A stretch of DNA of 64,000 nt from Ancylobacter sp. SL191. GTDB taxonomy: Bacteria; Pseudomonadota; Alphaproteobacteria; Rhizobiales; Xanthobacteraceae. The stretch spans positions 682,001 through 746,000 of the forward strand of contig NZ_CP113056.1 of NCBI RefSeq assembly GCF_026625645.1. The letters are read 5' to 3'. Both the position numbers and the translations under genes were made by a program. The notes below the pieces were generated by a model. It was not told where the DNA came from. It saw nothing but the letters and a program-made list of their open reading frames with translations, and did not search any database. Shown here piece by piece: positions 13,124 through 23,055 of this stretch; position 1 is the stretch's first letter; every line of letters starts with the position of its first letter.

Positions 13124-16100
13124 TTAGTGGAAATCCCGTGATTTCGGCAGGACGCGGACCTGCCGCGGGTGGCCGTGCGTGGAGCGGCGGCCGGCCAGCA
13201 AATGGCCCTCGGCGGGGGCCGGCTTCACCCGCTCGTCGATGCCGGGGTCGACCTGCGGACGGGCAAGCGGGTAGGCGCCCTTCTGGCTGGGATCATCGAA
13301 CAGACGGGCGAGTTCACGGGTGCGGTCATGCACCCGCTCGGCCATCACATGGATAACGCCCTCCTTGCTCTTCTGCACCCTCCCCTCCACCACGACGAGG
13401 CGCGCACCCATCACCTGCGCCCGATAACGCTCGAACAGCCGGGCCCAGAGCAGCACATTGACGATGCCGGTCTCGTCTTCCAGCGTCATGAAGATGGCGT
13501 TGCCCTTGCCCGGCCGCTGGCGCACCAGCACGATGCCGGCGGTGCGGATCAACGTGCCGTCCCGCCGTGCCGCAATATCCGCGCTGCTGGCGATGCCCTC
13601 GGCGCGGAAGATCTCGCGCAGCATGCCCATCGGGTGGCCCTTCAGCGAGAGCCTTGTGGTCTGGTAGTCCACCGCGATCTGCTCGGGCAGCGGCATGAGG
13701 GGAAGCTGCGCATCCGGCTCGGGCCCGAGTTCGCGCGCCTGCGCCGCCGCAAACAGGGGCAGCGGCGTGTCATCGGGCAGGCGGCGAACGATCCACGCCG
13801 CCGCGCGCCGGTCGAGCCCCAGTGAGCCGAACGCATCGGCATCCGCCAACCGGCGCAAAGCCCCGGCGGGCAGGCGCGCGCGCAGGGAGAGCGTCTCGAT
13901 ATCGCGATAGCCCGCGCCTCGCGCGGCGGCGAGCTGCTCCGCCCATCTTTCGCTGAAGCCGTCGATCTGCCGCAGGCCGATGCGCAGGGCCAGCGCGCCG
14001 TCGGCCCGGCGCTCCAGCCTATTGTCCCAAAAGCTGTGATTAATGTCGGCGGGGCGGATTTCCACGCCATGCTCGCGCGCATCGCGCACGATCTGCGCCG
14101 GGGCGTAGAAACCCATTGGCTGGGAATTCAGCAGGGCCGCCGCGAACACGGCGGGATGGCGGCATTTGATGAAGGCGGAGATGTAGACCAGCTTGGCGAA
14201 GGAGGCGGCATGGCTTTCCGGGAAGCCATATTCGCCGAAGCCCTTGATCTGCTCGAAGCAGCGCGCCGCGAAGGCCGGGTCATAGCCGCGCGCGCTCATG
14301 CGCTCGATCAGCAGGGTCTGAAACTGGCCGATCGTCCCCATATTGCGGAAGGTCGCCATGGCCCGGCGCAGCTTGTTGGCCTCGACCTCGGTGAACTCGG
14401 CCGCGACCATGGCGAGCTTCATCGCCTGCTCCTGGAACAGCGGCACGCCCTTGGTGCGGGCGAGTACCTCCCGGAGTTCATCGGGATCATGCGGCGGCTT
14501 GGGCGAGGGGTAGGTCACCTTCTCGCTCCCCTCGCGCCGGCGCAGATAGGGATGCACCATATTGCCCTGGATCGGACCGGGGCGGACGATGGCGACCTGG
14601 ATGACGAGATCATAGAGCCGGCGCGGCTTCATGCGCGGCAGCATGTTGATCTGCGCCCGGCTTTCCACCTGGAACACGCCGATGGAATCGCCCCGGCAGA
14701 GCATGTCGTAGACATCGCTCTGCTCGCGCGGCACGTCGGCCAGCGCGTAATCGACGCCCTCATGGTCGCGCATCAGGTCGAACGCCTTGCGAATGCAGGT
14801 GAGCATGCCCAGCGCCAGCACATCGACCTTCATCAAGGCGAGCGTGTCGATGTCGTCCTTGTTCCACTCGATGAAGGTGCGGTCCTCCATTGCCGCCTTG
14901 CCGATCGGCACCATGGCGTCGAGCCGGCCCTCCGTCAGCACGAAGCCGCCGACATGCTGCGAGAGATGGCGCGGAAAGCCGAGCAGCCGGCCGGCGAGTT
15001 CCACCGTGCGGCGGATCGTCGGGTTGTCGGCATCGAGCCCGGCCTGGCCGATCTGACCTTTCGCCACCATGTCGCCCCAGCTCCCCCAGACCAGGCTGGA
15101 GAGCCGCGCGGTCACATCCTCGGTGAGGCCGAGCGCCTTGCCGACATCGCGCAGGGCGCTGCGCGGGCGATAGGAGATGACGGTGGCGGCGATGCCCGCC
15201 CGCATCCGGCCATAGCGCTCATAGATGTACTGGATCACTTCCTCGCGCCGTTCATGCTCGAAATCGACGTCAATATCGGGCGGCTCCCGTCTTTCGCGGG
15301 AAATGAAGCGGGCGAACAGCAGGTCGCTCTCGGCCGGGTCCACCGCGGTGATGCCGAGCACGTAGCAGACGGCGGAATTGGCCGCCGAGCCGCGCCCCTG
15401 ACAGAGGATGCCCTCCTTCTCGGCGAAGCTGACGATGTCGCGGATGGTGAGGAAATAGGGCGCGTATTTCAGCTCGGCGATCAGCGCCAGCTCGTCCCGG
15501 AGCTGCTTTTCCACCTTGGGCGGCACACCATCGGGATAGCGGATGGCGGCGTGCTGCCAGGTCATATGCTCCAGCCAGGCTTCGGCCGTGTAGCCGGGCG
15601 GAACCGGCTCCTTCGGGTATTCGTATTTCAGTTCACTGAGCGAGAAATCGAGCCGGGCGAGGAAGTGGCGCGTCTCCTCCACCGCCTCCGGCGCGTCGCG
15701 GAACAGGCGGACCATCTCGGCAGGCGGCTTGAGGTGGCGCTCGGCATTGGCCTCCAGCTTCCGGCCGGCGGCCTCGATCGTGGTGCCCTCGCGGATGCAG
15801 GTGAGCACATCCTGCAGATCGCGCTGGGACGGGTGGTGATAGAGCACATCGTTCATCGCCAGCAGCGGCACCCTGGCGCCCGCGGCCAGCGCCTTCAGCC
15901 CCGCCAGCCGGCGGCGGTCGTCGCCCCGCCGCGGCATGTCGGCGCCGAGCCAGAGCGAGCCGGGCGCGGCCTCCGCCAGCGGGGCGAGATACCTCGCCAG
16001 TTCCTCCAGCCGGCGGGGGGGCATAAGGATGAGCGAGAGGCCCCCCGCGTCCGTCAGCAGGTCGTCGAGGGTGAGGAGGCAGCTTCCCTTCTCGGCGCGC

Positions 16101-16447
16101 ATATTGCCGGCGGTGAGGAGCTGGCACAGCCGGCCCCAGCCGGCGCGGTCCTGCGCATAGGCGATCACATCCGGCGCGCCATCGGCGAAGACGAGCCGGG
16201 CGCCCACCGCGAGCTGGAAGGGGAAGATGGCCTCCGGCGCGCCGATCTCCTCGCGCCACACCTCCTCCGCCTCCTTCAACGCGGCATAAGCCCTCACCAC
16301 GCCCGCCACGCTGTTGCGGTCGGCGATGCCGATACCGGCATGGCCGAGGTGAAGCGCCTGCGCCACCAGATCGCTGGCGTGCGAGGCGCCGCGCAGGAAG
16401 GAGAAATTCGTCGTGACCGCCAGCTCGGCATAAAAAGCCGTGTTCAT
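13124..16447 (-). CDS. dnaE2: Error-prone DNA polymerase DnaE2 (ImuC)
   Basis: A 1,107-residue C-family polymerase of the DnaE2/ImuC type, the catalytic subunit of the SOS mutasome for translesion synthesis. The N-terminal PHP domain (YAELAVTTNFSFLRGASHAS) is followed by the palm with PDIDVDFEHERREEVIQYIY, fingers (GFPESHAASFAKLVY) and an OB-fold region (GIVLVRQRPGKGNAIFMTLE). The ribosome site GAGGA lies 7 bases before ATG 16447. It is the last gene of imuA-imuB-dnaE2, 38 bases after imuB, and should be LexA-controlled through the box upstream of imuA. A clamp-motif-like QLPLMP is at residues 914-919. Confidence 0.96.
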   Translation of the reverse strand: MNTAFYAELAVTTNFSFLRGASHASDLVAQALHLGHAGIGIADRNSVAGVVRAYAALKEAEEVWREEIGAPEAIFPFQLAVGARLVFADGAPDVIAYAQDRAGWGRLCQLLTAGNMRAEKGSCLLTLDDLLTDAGGLSLILMPPRRLEELARYLAPLAEAAPGSLWLGADMPRRGDDRRRLAGLKALAAGARVPLLAMNDVLYHHPSQRDLQDVLTCIREGTTIEAAGRKLEANAERHLKPPAEMVRLFRDAPEAVEETRHFLARLDFSLSELKYEYPKEPVPPGYTAEAWLEHMTWQHAAIRYPDGVPPKVEKQLRDELALIAELKYAPYFLTIRDIVSFAEKEGILCQGRGSAANSAVCYVLGITAVDPAESDLLFARFISRERREPPDIDVDFEHERREEVIQYIYERYGRMRAGIAATVISYRPRSALRDVGKALGLTEDVTARLSSLVWGSWGDMVAKGQIGQAGLDADNPTIRRTVELAGRLLGFPRHLSQHVGGFVLTEGRLDAMVPIGKAAMEDRTFIEWNKDDIDTLALMKVDVLALGMLTCIRKAFDLMRDHEGVDYALADVPREQSDVYDMLCRGDSIGVFQVESRAQINMLPRMKPRRLYDLVIQVAIVRPGPIQGNMVHPYLRRREGSEKVTYPSPKPPHDPDELREVLARTKGVPLFQEQAMKLAMVAAEFTEVEANKLRRAMATFRNMGTIGQFQTLLIERMSARGYDPAFAARCFEQIKGFGEYGFPESHAASFAKLVYISAFIKCRHPAVFAAALLNSQPMGFYAPAQIVRDAREHGVEIRPADINHSFWDNRLERRADGALALRIGLRQIDGFSERWAEQLAAARGAGYRDIETLSLRARLPAGALRRLADADAFGSLGLDRRAAAWIVRRLPDDTPLPLFAAAQARELGPEPDAQLPLMPLPEQIAVDYQTTRLSLKGHPMGMLREIFRAEGIASSADIAARRDGTLIRTAGIVLVRQRPGKGNAIFMTLEDETGIVNVLLWARLFERYRAQVMGARLVVVEGRVQKSKEGVIHVMAERVHDRTRELARLFDDPSQKGAYPLARPQVDPGIDERVKPAPAEGHLLAGRRSTHGHPRQVRVLPKSRDFH

Positions 16448-16485
16448 GGAGAGATCCTCATGAACCCGCCCTCATGAACCCTTCC

Positions 16486-18063
16486 TCATGGAAAAAGCCC
16501 ATGGACGAACCAGCGCGGGGCGCCCGGCTCGCGCTCATAAAGGCCGAGGCGGAACAGCCAGAAGCGCCGGCCCTTCTCGTTCTCCACCCGGTAATAGTCC
16601 CGCGTCGGCGCGCCCCGCCGCCACCACTCGGCGGCGATGCGCTCCGGCCCCTCGGCATGAACCACCTCATGCAGCACGCGCCGCCAGCGGAAGCGCAGCG
16701 GCGGACCATCCGGCACTTCCGCCAGCGCCTCGATCGGCTGGGGCGGGTCGAACATCATCAGCGGGCGTGAAGGGAGTTCCTCCGGCATCGGAACGGCGGG
16801 CGGCGCCGGATCGGCCGCCGGCACGAGGCGGGCGGCACGGTCGGGATCATGGGTGTCGCGCATCATGAAGCGCAGCACCCGGTCCCGGCCGAGCCGCGCC
16901 GCTAGCCGGTCGACCAGCGCGCTCACCTCTTCCTCCTCGATGGCGCGCCCGTCGAGGCTCACCTGCGCGGGCGCCAGGGTTTCGGCCCGCAGCACGGCGA
17001 GGCGGATCAGATCGAAACCGAAGCCGGGATCGAGCGGATCGGCCAGCGCGTCGAGCTTTTCGTGAAACAGCCGGCAAAGGGAGGAGGGGTCGCGCGCGGG
17101 GCGCGCCGTCTCCACCGCGATGCGCCGCACCGCGCCATCCGCGCGGAAGAAGGAGGCCTCGAAGGCCCGCCCGCCTTCGCCGCGCGCCTCCAGCATCAGC
17201 GCGAGATCGTCGATCAGCAGGCCCAGCGCGCCCCCGACATCCTCGGCCCGGCCGATCGGTTCGGCAAAGCGCCGCTCGGCGATGCAGGCCGGCAGCGGGC
17301 GGCGCGGGGTGATGCGCACATCCTCATGGCCGAGCGTGCGCCGCAGCCGGGTCAGCAAGCCCTCGCCGAAGCGCGCAGCAAGCGGCGTGCCCGGCCGCGC
17401 GGCTAGGTCGCCGATGGTCCGCAGCCCCGCGCGCGCCAGCCCGGTCACGCTCTCCTCCGGCAGGTCCAGCGCGGCGATGGGGAGCGGGCCCACGCATTCC
17501 GCCTCGCGACCGATGGGCACCACGCCACCCTTGCCGCACCGCGCGAGGGCGCGCGCCGCCTCCGGTGTGCCGGCCACCACGGCGTGGAGCGTCAGCCCGT
17601 GACGCTGGAGATGCTCCATGACATGCCGGCGCATCGTTGCCTCGCCGCCGAACAGATGCGTGCAGCCGGTGATGTCGAGTACCAGCCCATCCACACCGTC
17701 CAGCGCCACCAGCGGGGTCCAGCGGTCGCAATCATCGGCGATCCGCTCGAGAAAGCCGGCATCGGCGCGTGGGTCATGGTCGGCGACCGCGAGGGCGGGA
17801 ATGCGCGCGCGGGCATCCGCCAGCGTCAGGCCGGGCGCCAGACCCACGGCCCGCGCCTGCGCGGAGATGGCGGACAGGCGCAGCGCGCCTTTCACCCGCT
17901 CGACGAAGACCAGCGGCAGCGCGTCATCCGGCGCGCTGGAAGGGCCGGACATCCCCGGTCGCCTCGCCCTGTGCCACCGTGCCCTGTCGAGCCGGTTTGC
18001 CGGCAGGAACGGGAACCACAGCGCGAGATAGCGGGGCGATGTCGCGGAAGGAACAGCTCTCAT
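16486..18063 (-). CDS. imuB: ImuB, Y-family polymerase-like mutasome protein
   Basis: A 525-residue DinB/UmuC-like protein lacking the usual N-terminal catalytic Asp (it begins RYLALWFPFLPANRL). ImuB is a catalytically inactive hub that links DnaE2 and ImuA to the sliding clamp. The Y-family core (LTLADARARIPAL, DGVDGLVLDITGCTHLFGGE) and helix-hairpin-helix region (GLRTIGDLAARPGTPLAARF) precede the C-terminal region ending WFVHGLFP, typical of ImuB. I chose ATG 18063; the longer frame extending to 18396 reads through imuA in a shadow frame. The start lies inside imuA (about 140 bases overlap), which suggests coupled translation. A clamp-type motif at the usual place is weak (QVSLDG). Confidence 0.93.
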   Translation of the reverse strand: MRAVPSATSPRYLALWFPFLPANRLDRARWHRARRPGMSGPSSAPDDALPLVFVERVKGALRLSAISAQARAVGLAPGLTLADARARIPALAVADHDPRADAGFLERIADDCDRWTPLVALDGVDGLVLDITGCTHLFGGEATMRRHVMEHLQRHGLTLHAVVAGTPEAARALARCGKGGVVPIGREAECVGPLPIAALDLPEESVTGLARAGLRTIGDLAARPGTPLAARFGEGLLTRLRRTLGHEDVRITPRRPLPACIAERRFAEPIGRAEDVGGALGLLIDDLALMLEARGEGGRAFEASFFRADGAVRRIAVETARPARDPSSLCRLFHEKLDALADPLDPGFGFDLIRLAVLRAETLAPAQVSLDGRAIEEEEVSALVDRLAARLGRDRVLRFMMRDTHDPDRAARLVPAADPAPPAVPMPEELPSRPLMMFDPPQPIEALAEVPDGPPLRFRWRRVLHEVVHAEGPERIAAEWWRRGAPTRDYYRVENEKGRRFWLFRLGLYEREPGAPRWFVHGLFP

Positions 18064-18778
18064 GGTCCCACTCCAGATTCCAGGCATGACCGTTGAGGCC
18101 GCCGCGATGGCGCAGCAGCGTGACGGCGAAGGCGGGGGCGCCCGGCGCGTCCGCCGCCAGCGGGGTGGAGAGGATCGGGCGCACCAGCCAGCGGGTGACG
18201 GCGACACTGGCCGAGGGCGTCGGCGCCATGCGCAGCAGGAAAAAGGTGACGCCGGAAACGCCCGCCCGAAGCGCCAGTCGCCGCGTGGCGGTGAGGTCCA
18301 GCGCCTTGGGCTCGCCCCATGGCTCCAGCAGCACCGCCCCGAGCGCGGGGCAGCGCACCGCGTCACCGGCCGCCCGCAGCGCCTGTTCCGGGTCACGTGC
18401 CCGCACCAGAATGAGCCGCGCCGGGTCGAGCCCCAGGCCTCTCAGCCCATGCGCGTCGAGGCGGCCCGCCTCTGAATCGATAAAGTCCTGCCGCACCCAG
18501 ACGATGGGACGCATCGGGCGCTTGCTCTGCGGCGGCTCCTCGCCCGGCCTCTGCGCCGCCCGCAGCGCCAGCGCCAGGGAGAAGCCGGAGGCGGCCGGCA
18601 TGTCGGCGCCCTCCGCCGCATAGATCTCATGCAGCGCCCCCCGTGCGAGCGTGTTCGCCAGCACGCCGTCAGGCCCCGCAGCGCCCAGGCTGAAGGCTGA
18701 TGAAGCGCCGGGCAGACGCTCCGCCTCCAGCCCGGCGAGCATCTGCCTCAGCGCGGAAACGTCGTGTGACCCGCGCAT
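17924..18778 (-). CDS. imuA: ImuA, SOS mutasome accessory protein
   Basis: A 284-residue RecA/SulA-like protein, first gene of the SOS mutasome operon. ImuA works with ImuB and DnaE2 in damage-induced mutagenesis. Recognisable segments are LARGALHEIYA, PIVWVRQDF and AVTLLRHRGGLNGHAWNLEW near the C-terminus. Its 3' end overlaps imuB. The ATG is only 4 bases from a perfect LexA box (18783-18797), and the AGAGGA that serves as ribosome site lies inside that box, so repression would be tight. Confidence 0.92.
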   Translation of the reverse strand: MRGSHDVSALRQMLAGLEAERLPGASSAFSLGAAGPDGVLANTLARGALHEIYAAEGADMPAASGFSLALALRAAQRPGEEPPQSKRPMRPIVWVRQDFIDSEAGRLDAHGLRGLGLDPARLILVRARDPEQALRAAGDAVRCPALGAVLLEPWGEPKALDLTATRRLALRAGVSGVTFFLLRMAPTPSASVAVTRWLVRPILSTPLAADAPGAPAFAVTLLRHRGGLNGHAWNLEWDHESCSFRDIAPLSRAVVPVPAGKPARQGTVAQGEATGDVRPFQRAG

Positions 18779-18782
18779 ATAT

Positions 18783-18797
18783 GTTCCTCTTTTGTTC
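18783..18797. promoter_or_regulatory. LexA (SOS) box of the imuA-imuB-dnaE2 operon
   Basis: GTTCCTCTTTTGTTC on the plus strand is a perfect GTTC-N7-GTTC alphaproteobacterial LexA operator (GAAC-N7-GAAC in the operon's direction). It ends 4 bases before the imuA ATG and overlaps the ribosome-binding AGAGGA. imuA cassettes are established LexA targets in alphaproteobacteria, which makes this site convincing. Confidence 0.88.
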
Positions 18798-18999
18798 TTT
18801 TAAGACGACTCAAACCGGACCGAGAGTCAAGCGCACGATCCGGGGACGAGCCCCCCGCGACGGGCGCCATGGTCAGCCGCGCCGGATGAAACGGGATCGT
18901 CCTCCAGCCCGGCATTGCCGGAGCCCATGTTGAGGAACCGGCCTTGCTGTCGGCACTCCTGGCCGAGGCGTCACGCGAACAATGCCCACCGCCGTGCCA

Positions 19000-19019
19000 G
19001 CCACAGCCATGGCTGTGGC
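19000..19019. promoter_or_regulatory. Perfect 20-bp palindrome upstream of the RNA helicase gene
   Basis: GCCACAGCCATGGCTGTGGC reads the same on both strands with no spacer. It lies in the 336-bp divergent gap between imuA and the DEAD-box helicase, 95 bases before the helicase start. A spacer-free palindrome suits a dimeric repressor operator better than a terminator hairpin. Apart from this and the LexA box I see no further structure in the gap. Confidence 0.4.
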
Positions 19020-19114
19020 ATCTGGGCGCCCGGCCTATTAAGAAGGGCGTTCCACATACTTTCCGACGGCTCCCTTCGACGCCTGACGAGACTGCGAGAT
19101 AGGCGGAACCAGCC

Positions 19115-21181
<2,067 letters not shown>

Positions 21182-21492
21182 CGGCGCCTCCCGTCCCTCT
21201 CGGGATCGGCCCGTCATCGGGGCGTTCACGGGCCGGCGGGGCCGGTGATCCTCGCACACCGGTCCTGCGGCGGAAATCGCGGGCCGGATGCAGGCGCCTC
21301 ACACGCGGCCGCAGTGGTGTGCCGGGCCCGCTAGCCCGGTCGGCCCTGTGGCAAGCTGACCCGCATCTGCACGTTTAATTGCGGACGCCAGGCACAACCC
21401 TCATGATAGGGTGTGACTGAGCGTCAGCCTGACAACCGGCATTTTGACGGCGTTCCTGCCGAGTGATGGCTCGCCCCGCGAGTTTTCGGCCC

Positions 21493-22560
21493 ATGAGGGC
21501 CATTGCCGTGACAACCGAACCGACGGGCGCTTTCGAGGCGGCGAGCACCATTGCCGTTGTCGTCTCGTCGCACGAGCCCCTGCTGTTCCTGACAGCGGAT
21601 CAGACGATCATCGCGGCGAGCACCTCGTTCTGCCGGTCCTTCGCAATCGAACCGGCGAACCTTGCCGGGCAAAGGCTGGGCGATCTCGGGCAGGGCGAAT
21701 GGGCGCTGCCCAAACTCGCCTCCCTGCTGAAGGCCACGGCCTCGGGCAGCGCGCAGATCGACGCCTATGAGATCGACCTCGAGCGGCCGGACCAGGAATC
21801 GCGCCGGCTCGTCGTCAATGCGCGCCGGCTCGAGGACGGCGACACGACGCGCACCCGGCTGCTGCTGGCGATCACCGACGTCACCGACATCCGCGCCGCC
21901 GCACGGCTGAAGGATGATCTGGTCCGGGAAAAGGCCATCCTGATGCAGGAAATCCAGCACCGGGTGGCCAACAGCCTGCAGATCATCGCCAGCGTGCTCA
22001 TGCAGAGCGCGCGCCGCGTCCAGTCCGAGGAAGCGCGCGGCCACCTGCACAACGCCCATCACCGCGTCATGTCGATCGCCGCGGTGCAGAAGCAGCTCTC
22101 GAGAGCCACGGCGGGCAAGGTCGAGCTGCGCACCTATTTCACCCAGCTCTGCGAGAGCCTCGGCGCCTCGATGATCGCCGACCCGGACCGGCTCTCCCTG
22201 TCGGTGACCGTCGATGAGAGCGCCGTGGAGGCGGATGTCTCGATCAGCCTGGGCCTCATCGTCACCGAGCTGGTCATCAACGCGCTCAAACATGCCTTCC
22301 CCGAGCAGTCGGCGGGCCGGATCGCCATCGACTACCGCTCGGACGGCAAGGACTGGTCGCTCGCCGTTTCCGATAATGGCATCGGGCTGCCCACGGGCGC
22401 CGATGCGCCGAAAGCCGGGCTCGGCACCGGCATCGTCGAGGCGCTCGCCCGCAACCTCAAGGCAACCCTCACGGTGAGCGAGGGCAACCCCGGCACCGTC
22501 GTCACCGTGCATCAGGATGGCGCCTCCCGGCGGCACCGGAGCGATCCAGCCCCCGCCTAG
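21493..22560 (+). CDS. HWE/HisKA_2-type sensor histidine kinase with PAS-like domain
   Basis: A cytoplasmic kinase of about 355 residues with no membrane segment. The N-terminal PAS-like domain (about 15-135) includes LLFLTADQTIIAAS. The HisKA_2 phospho-acceptor segment MQEIQHRVANSLQIIASVLM has the His at about 156, and the ATPase domain shows LIVTELVINALKHAFP (N box), SDNGIGLP and GLGTGIVEALARNL. This family is typical of alphaproteobacteria. No clear ribosome site marks the start; ATG 21466 or GTG 21463 would add 9-10 residues. A single-domain response regulator follows 71 bases downstream and is the likely partner. The signal sensed is unknown. Confidence 0.88.
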   Translation: MRAIAVTTEPTGAFEAASTIAVVVSSHEPLLFLTADQTIIAASTSFCRSFAIEPANLAGQRLGDLGQGEWALPKLASLLKATASGSAQIDAYEIDLERPDQESRRLVVNARRLEDGDTTRTRLLLAITDVTDIRAAARLKDDLVREKAILMQEIQHRVANSLQIIASVLMQSARRVQSEEARGHLHNAHHRVMSIAAVQKQLSRATAGKVELRTYFTQLCESLGASMIADPDRLSLSVTVDESAVEADVSISLGLIVTELVINALKHAFPEQSAGRIAIDYRSDGKDWSLAVSDNGIGLPTGADAPKAGLGTGIVEALARNLKATLTVSEGNPGTVVTVHQDGASRRHRSDPAPA

Positions 22561-22631
22561 GAACCAATCGGGCGGGCAAACGCTATGCTATCAGCCGATG
22601 AGTTTTCCGGCCCACACCAGTCGAGTATGTA

Positions 22632-23009
22632 ATGTTCAAGGGCGAGGCCGTCGTCCTCATCGTCGAGGATAATACGATCATCCGCATGAGTGCCGTCGAC
22701 CTCGTGCAGTCGGCGGGCCATCTGGCGCTGGAAGCCAGTTCCGCCGACGAGGCCATTCACATCCTCGAATCGCGGGATGATATCGACCTCGTCTTCACCG
22801 ATGTGCAGATGCCGGGAACGATGGATGGCCTCAAACTGGGCCATTACATCCGCAACCGCTGGCCGCCGGTGAAGCTGATCGTGGCCTCGGGCGAGGCGGT
22901 CATCGACGAGAGCGCCCTGCCCGCGGGCAGCCGGTTCTTCGCCAAGCCCTATCACGACCACGCCATCACCGACGCCATCGCCCGCCTGCTGGCGAACGAA
23001 GCGCTGTGA
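22632..23009 (+). CDS. Single-domain response regulator (CheY-like receiver)
   Basis: A 125-residue stand-alone receiver domain. The acidic pocket (VEDN, residues 11-14), phosphorylation site Asp57 in VFTDVQMPG and conserved Lys105 in FFAKPYH are all present. There is no output domain, so it should act through protein contact or as a phosphate relay or sink. It follows the HisKA_2 kinase gene on the same strand and probably takes phosphate from it. It converges with the autotransporter gene, leaving only 46 bases between stops. Confidence 0.9.
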   Translation: MFKGEAVVLIVEDNTIIRMSAVDLVQSAGHLALEASSADEAIHILESRDDIDLVFTDVQMPGTMDGLKLGHYIRNRWPPVKLIVASGEAVIDESALPAGSRFFAKPYHDHAITDAIARLLANEAL

Positions 23010-23055
23010 CGGCGTTCCGCGGCCGGTCCCCATTCCCGAGCCCCCGCCGCCTGTC

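Noticed and set aside
14036-16477. 813-residue open frame opposite dnaE2
   Set aside because: Shadow of dnaE2; no ribosome site, no recognisable domain, antisense-type amino-acid bias.
16448-16486. Repeated GAAC words between imuB and dnaE2 as a second LexA box
   Set aside because: The spacing between the GAAC words is 10, not 7, and the gene already lies inside the imuA-controlled operon; the words come from repeated start-codon-like CTCATGAAC strings.
19049-19063. GTTC-N7-TTTC upstream of the RNA helicase as a LexA box
   Set aside because: One of eight conserved bases is wrong, and no SOS role of this helicase is known; chance is more likely.
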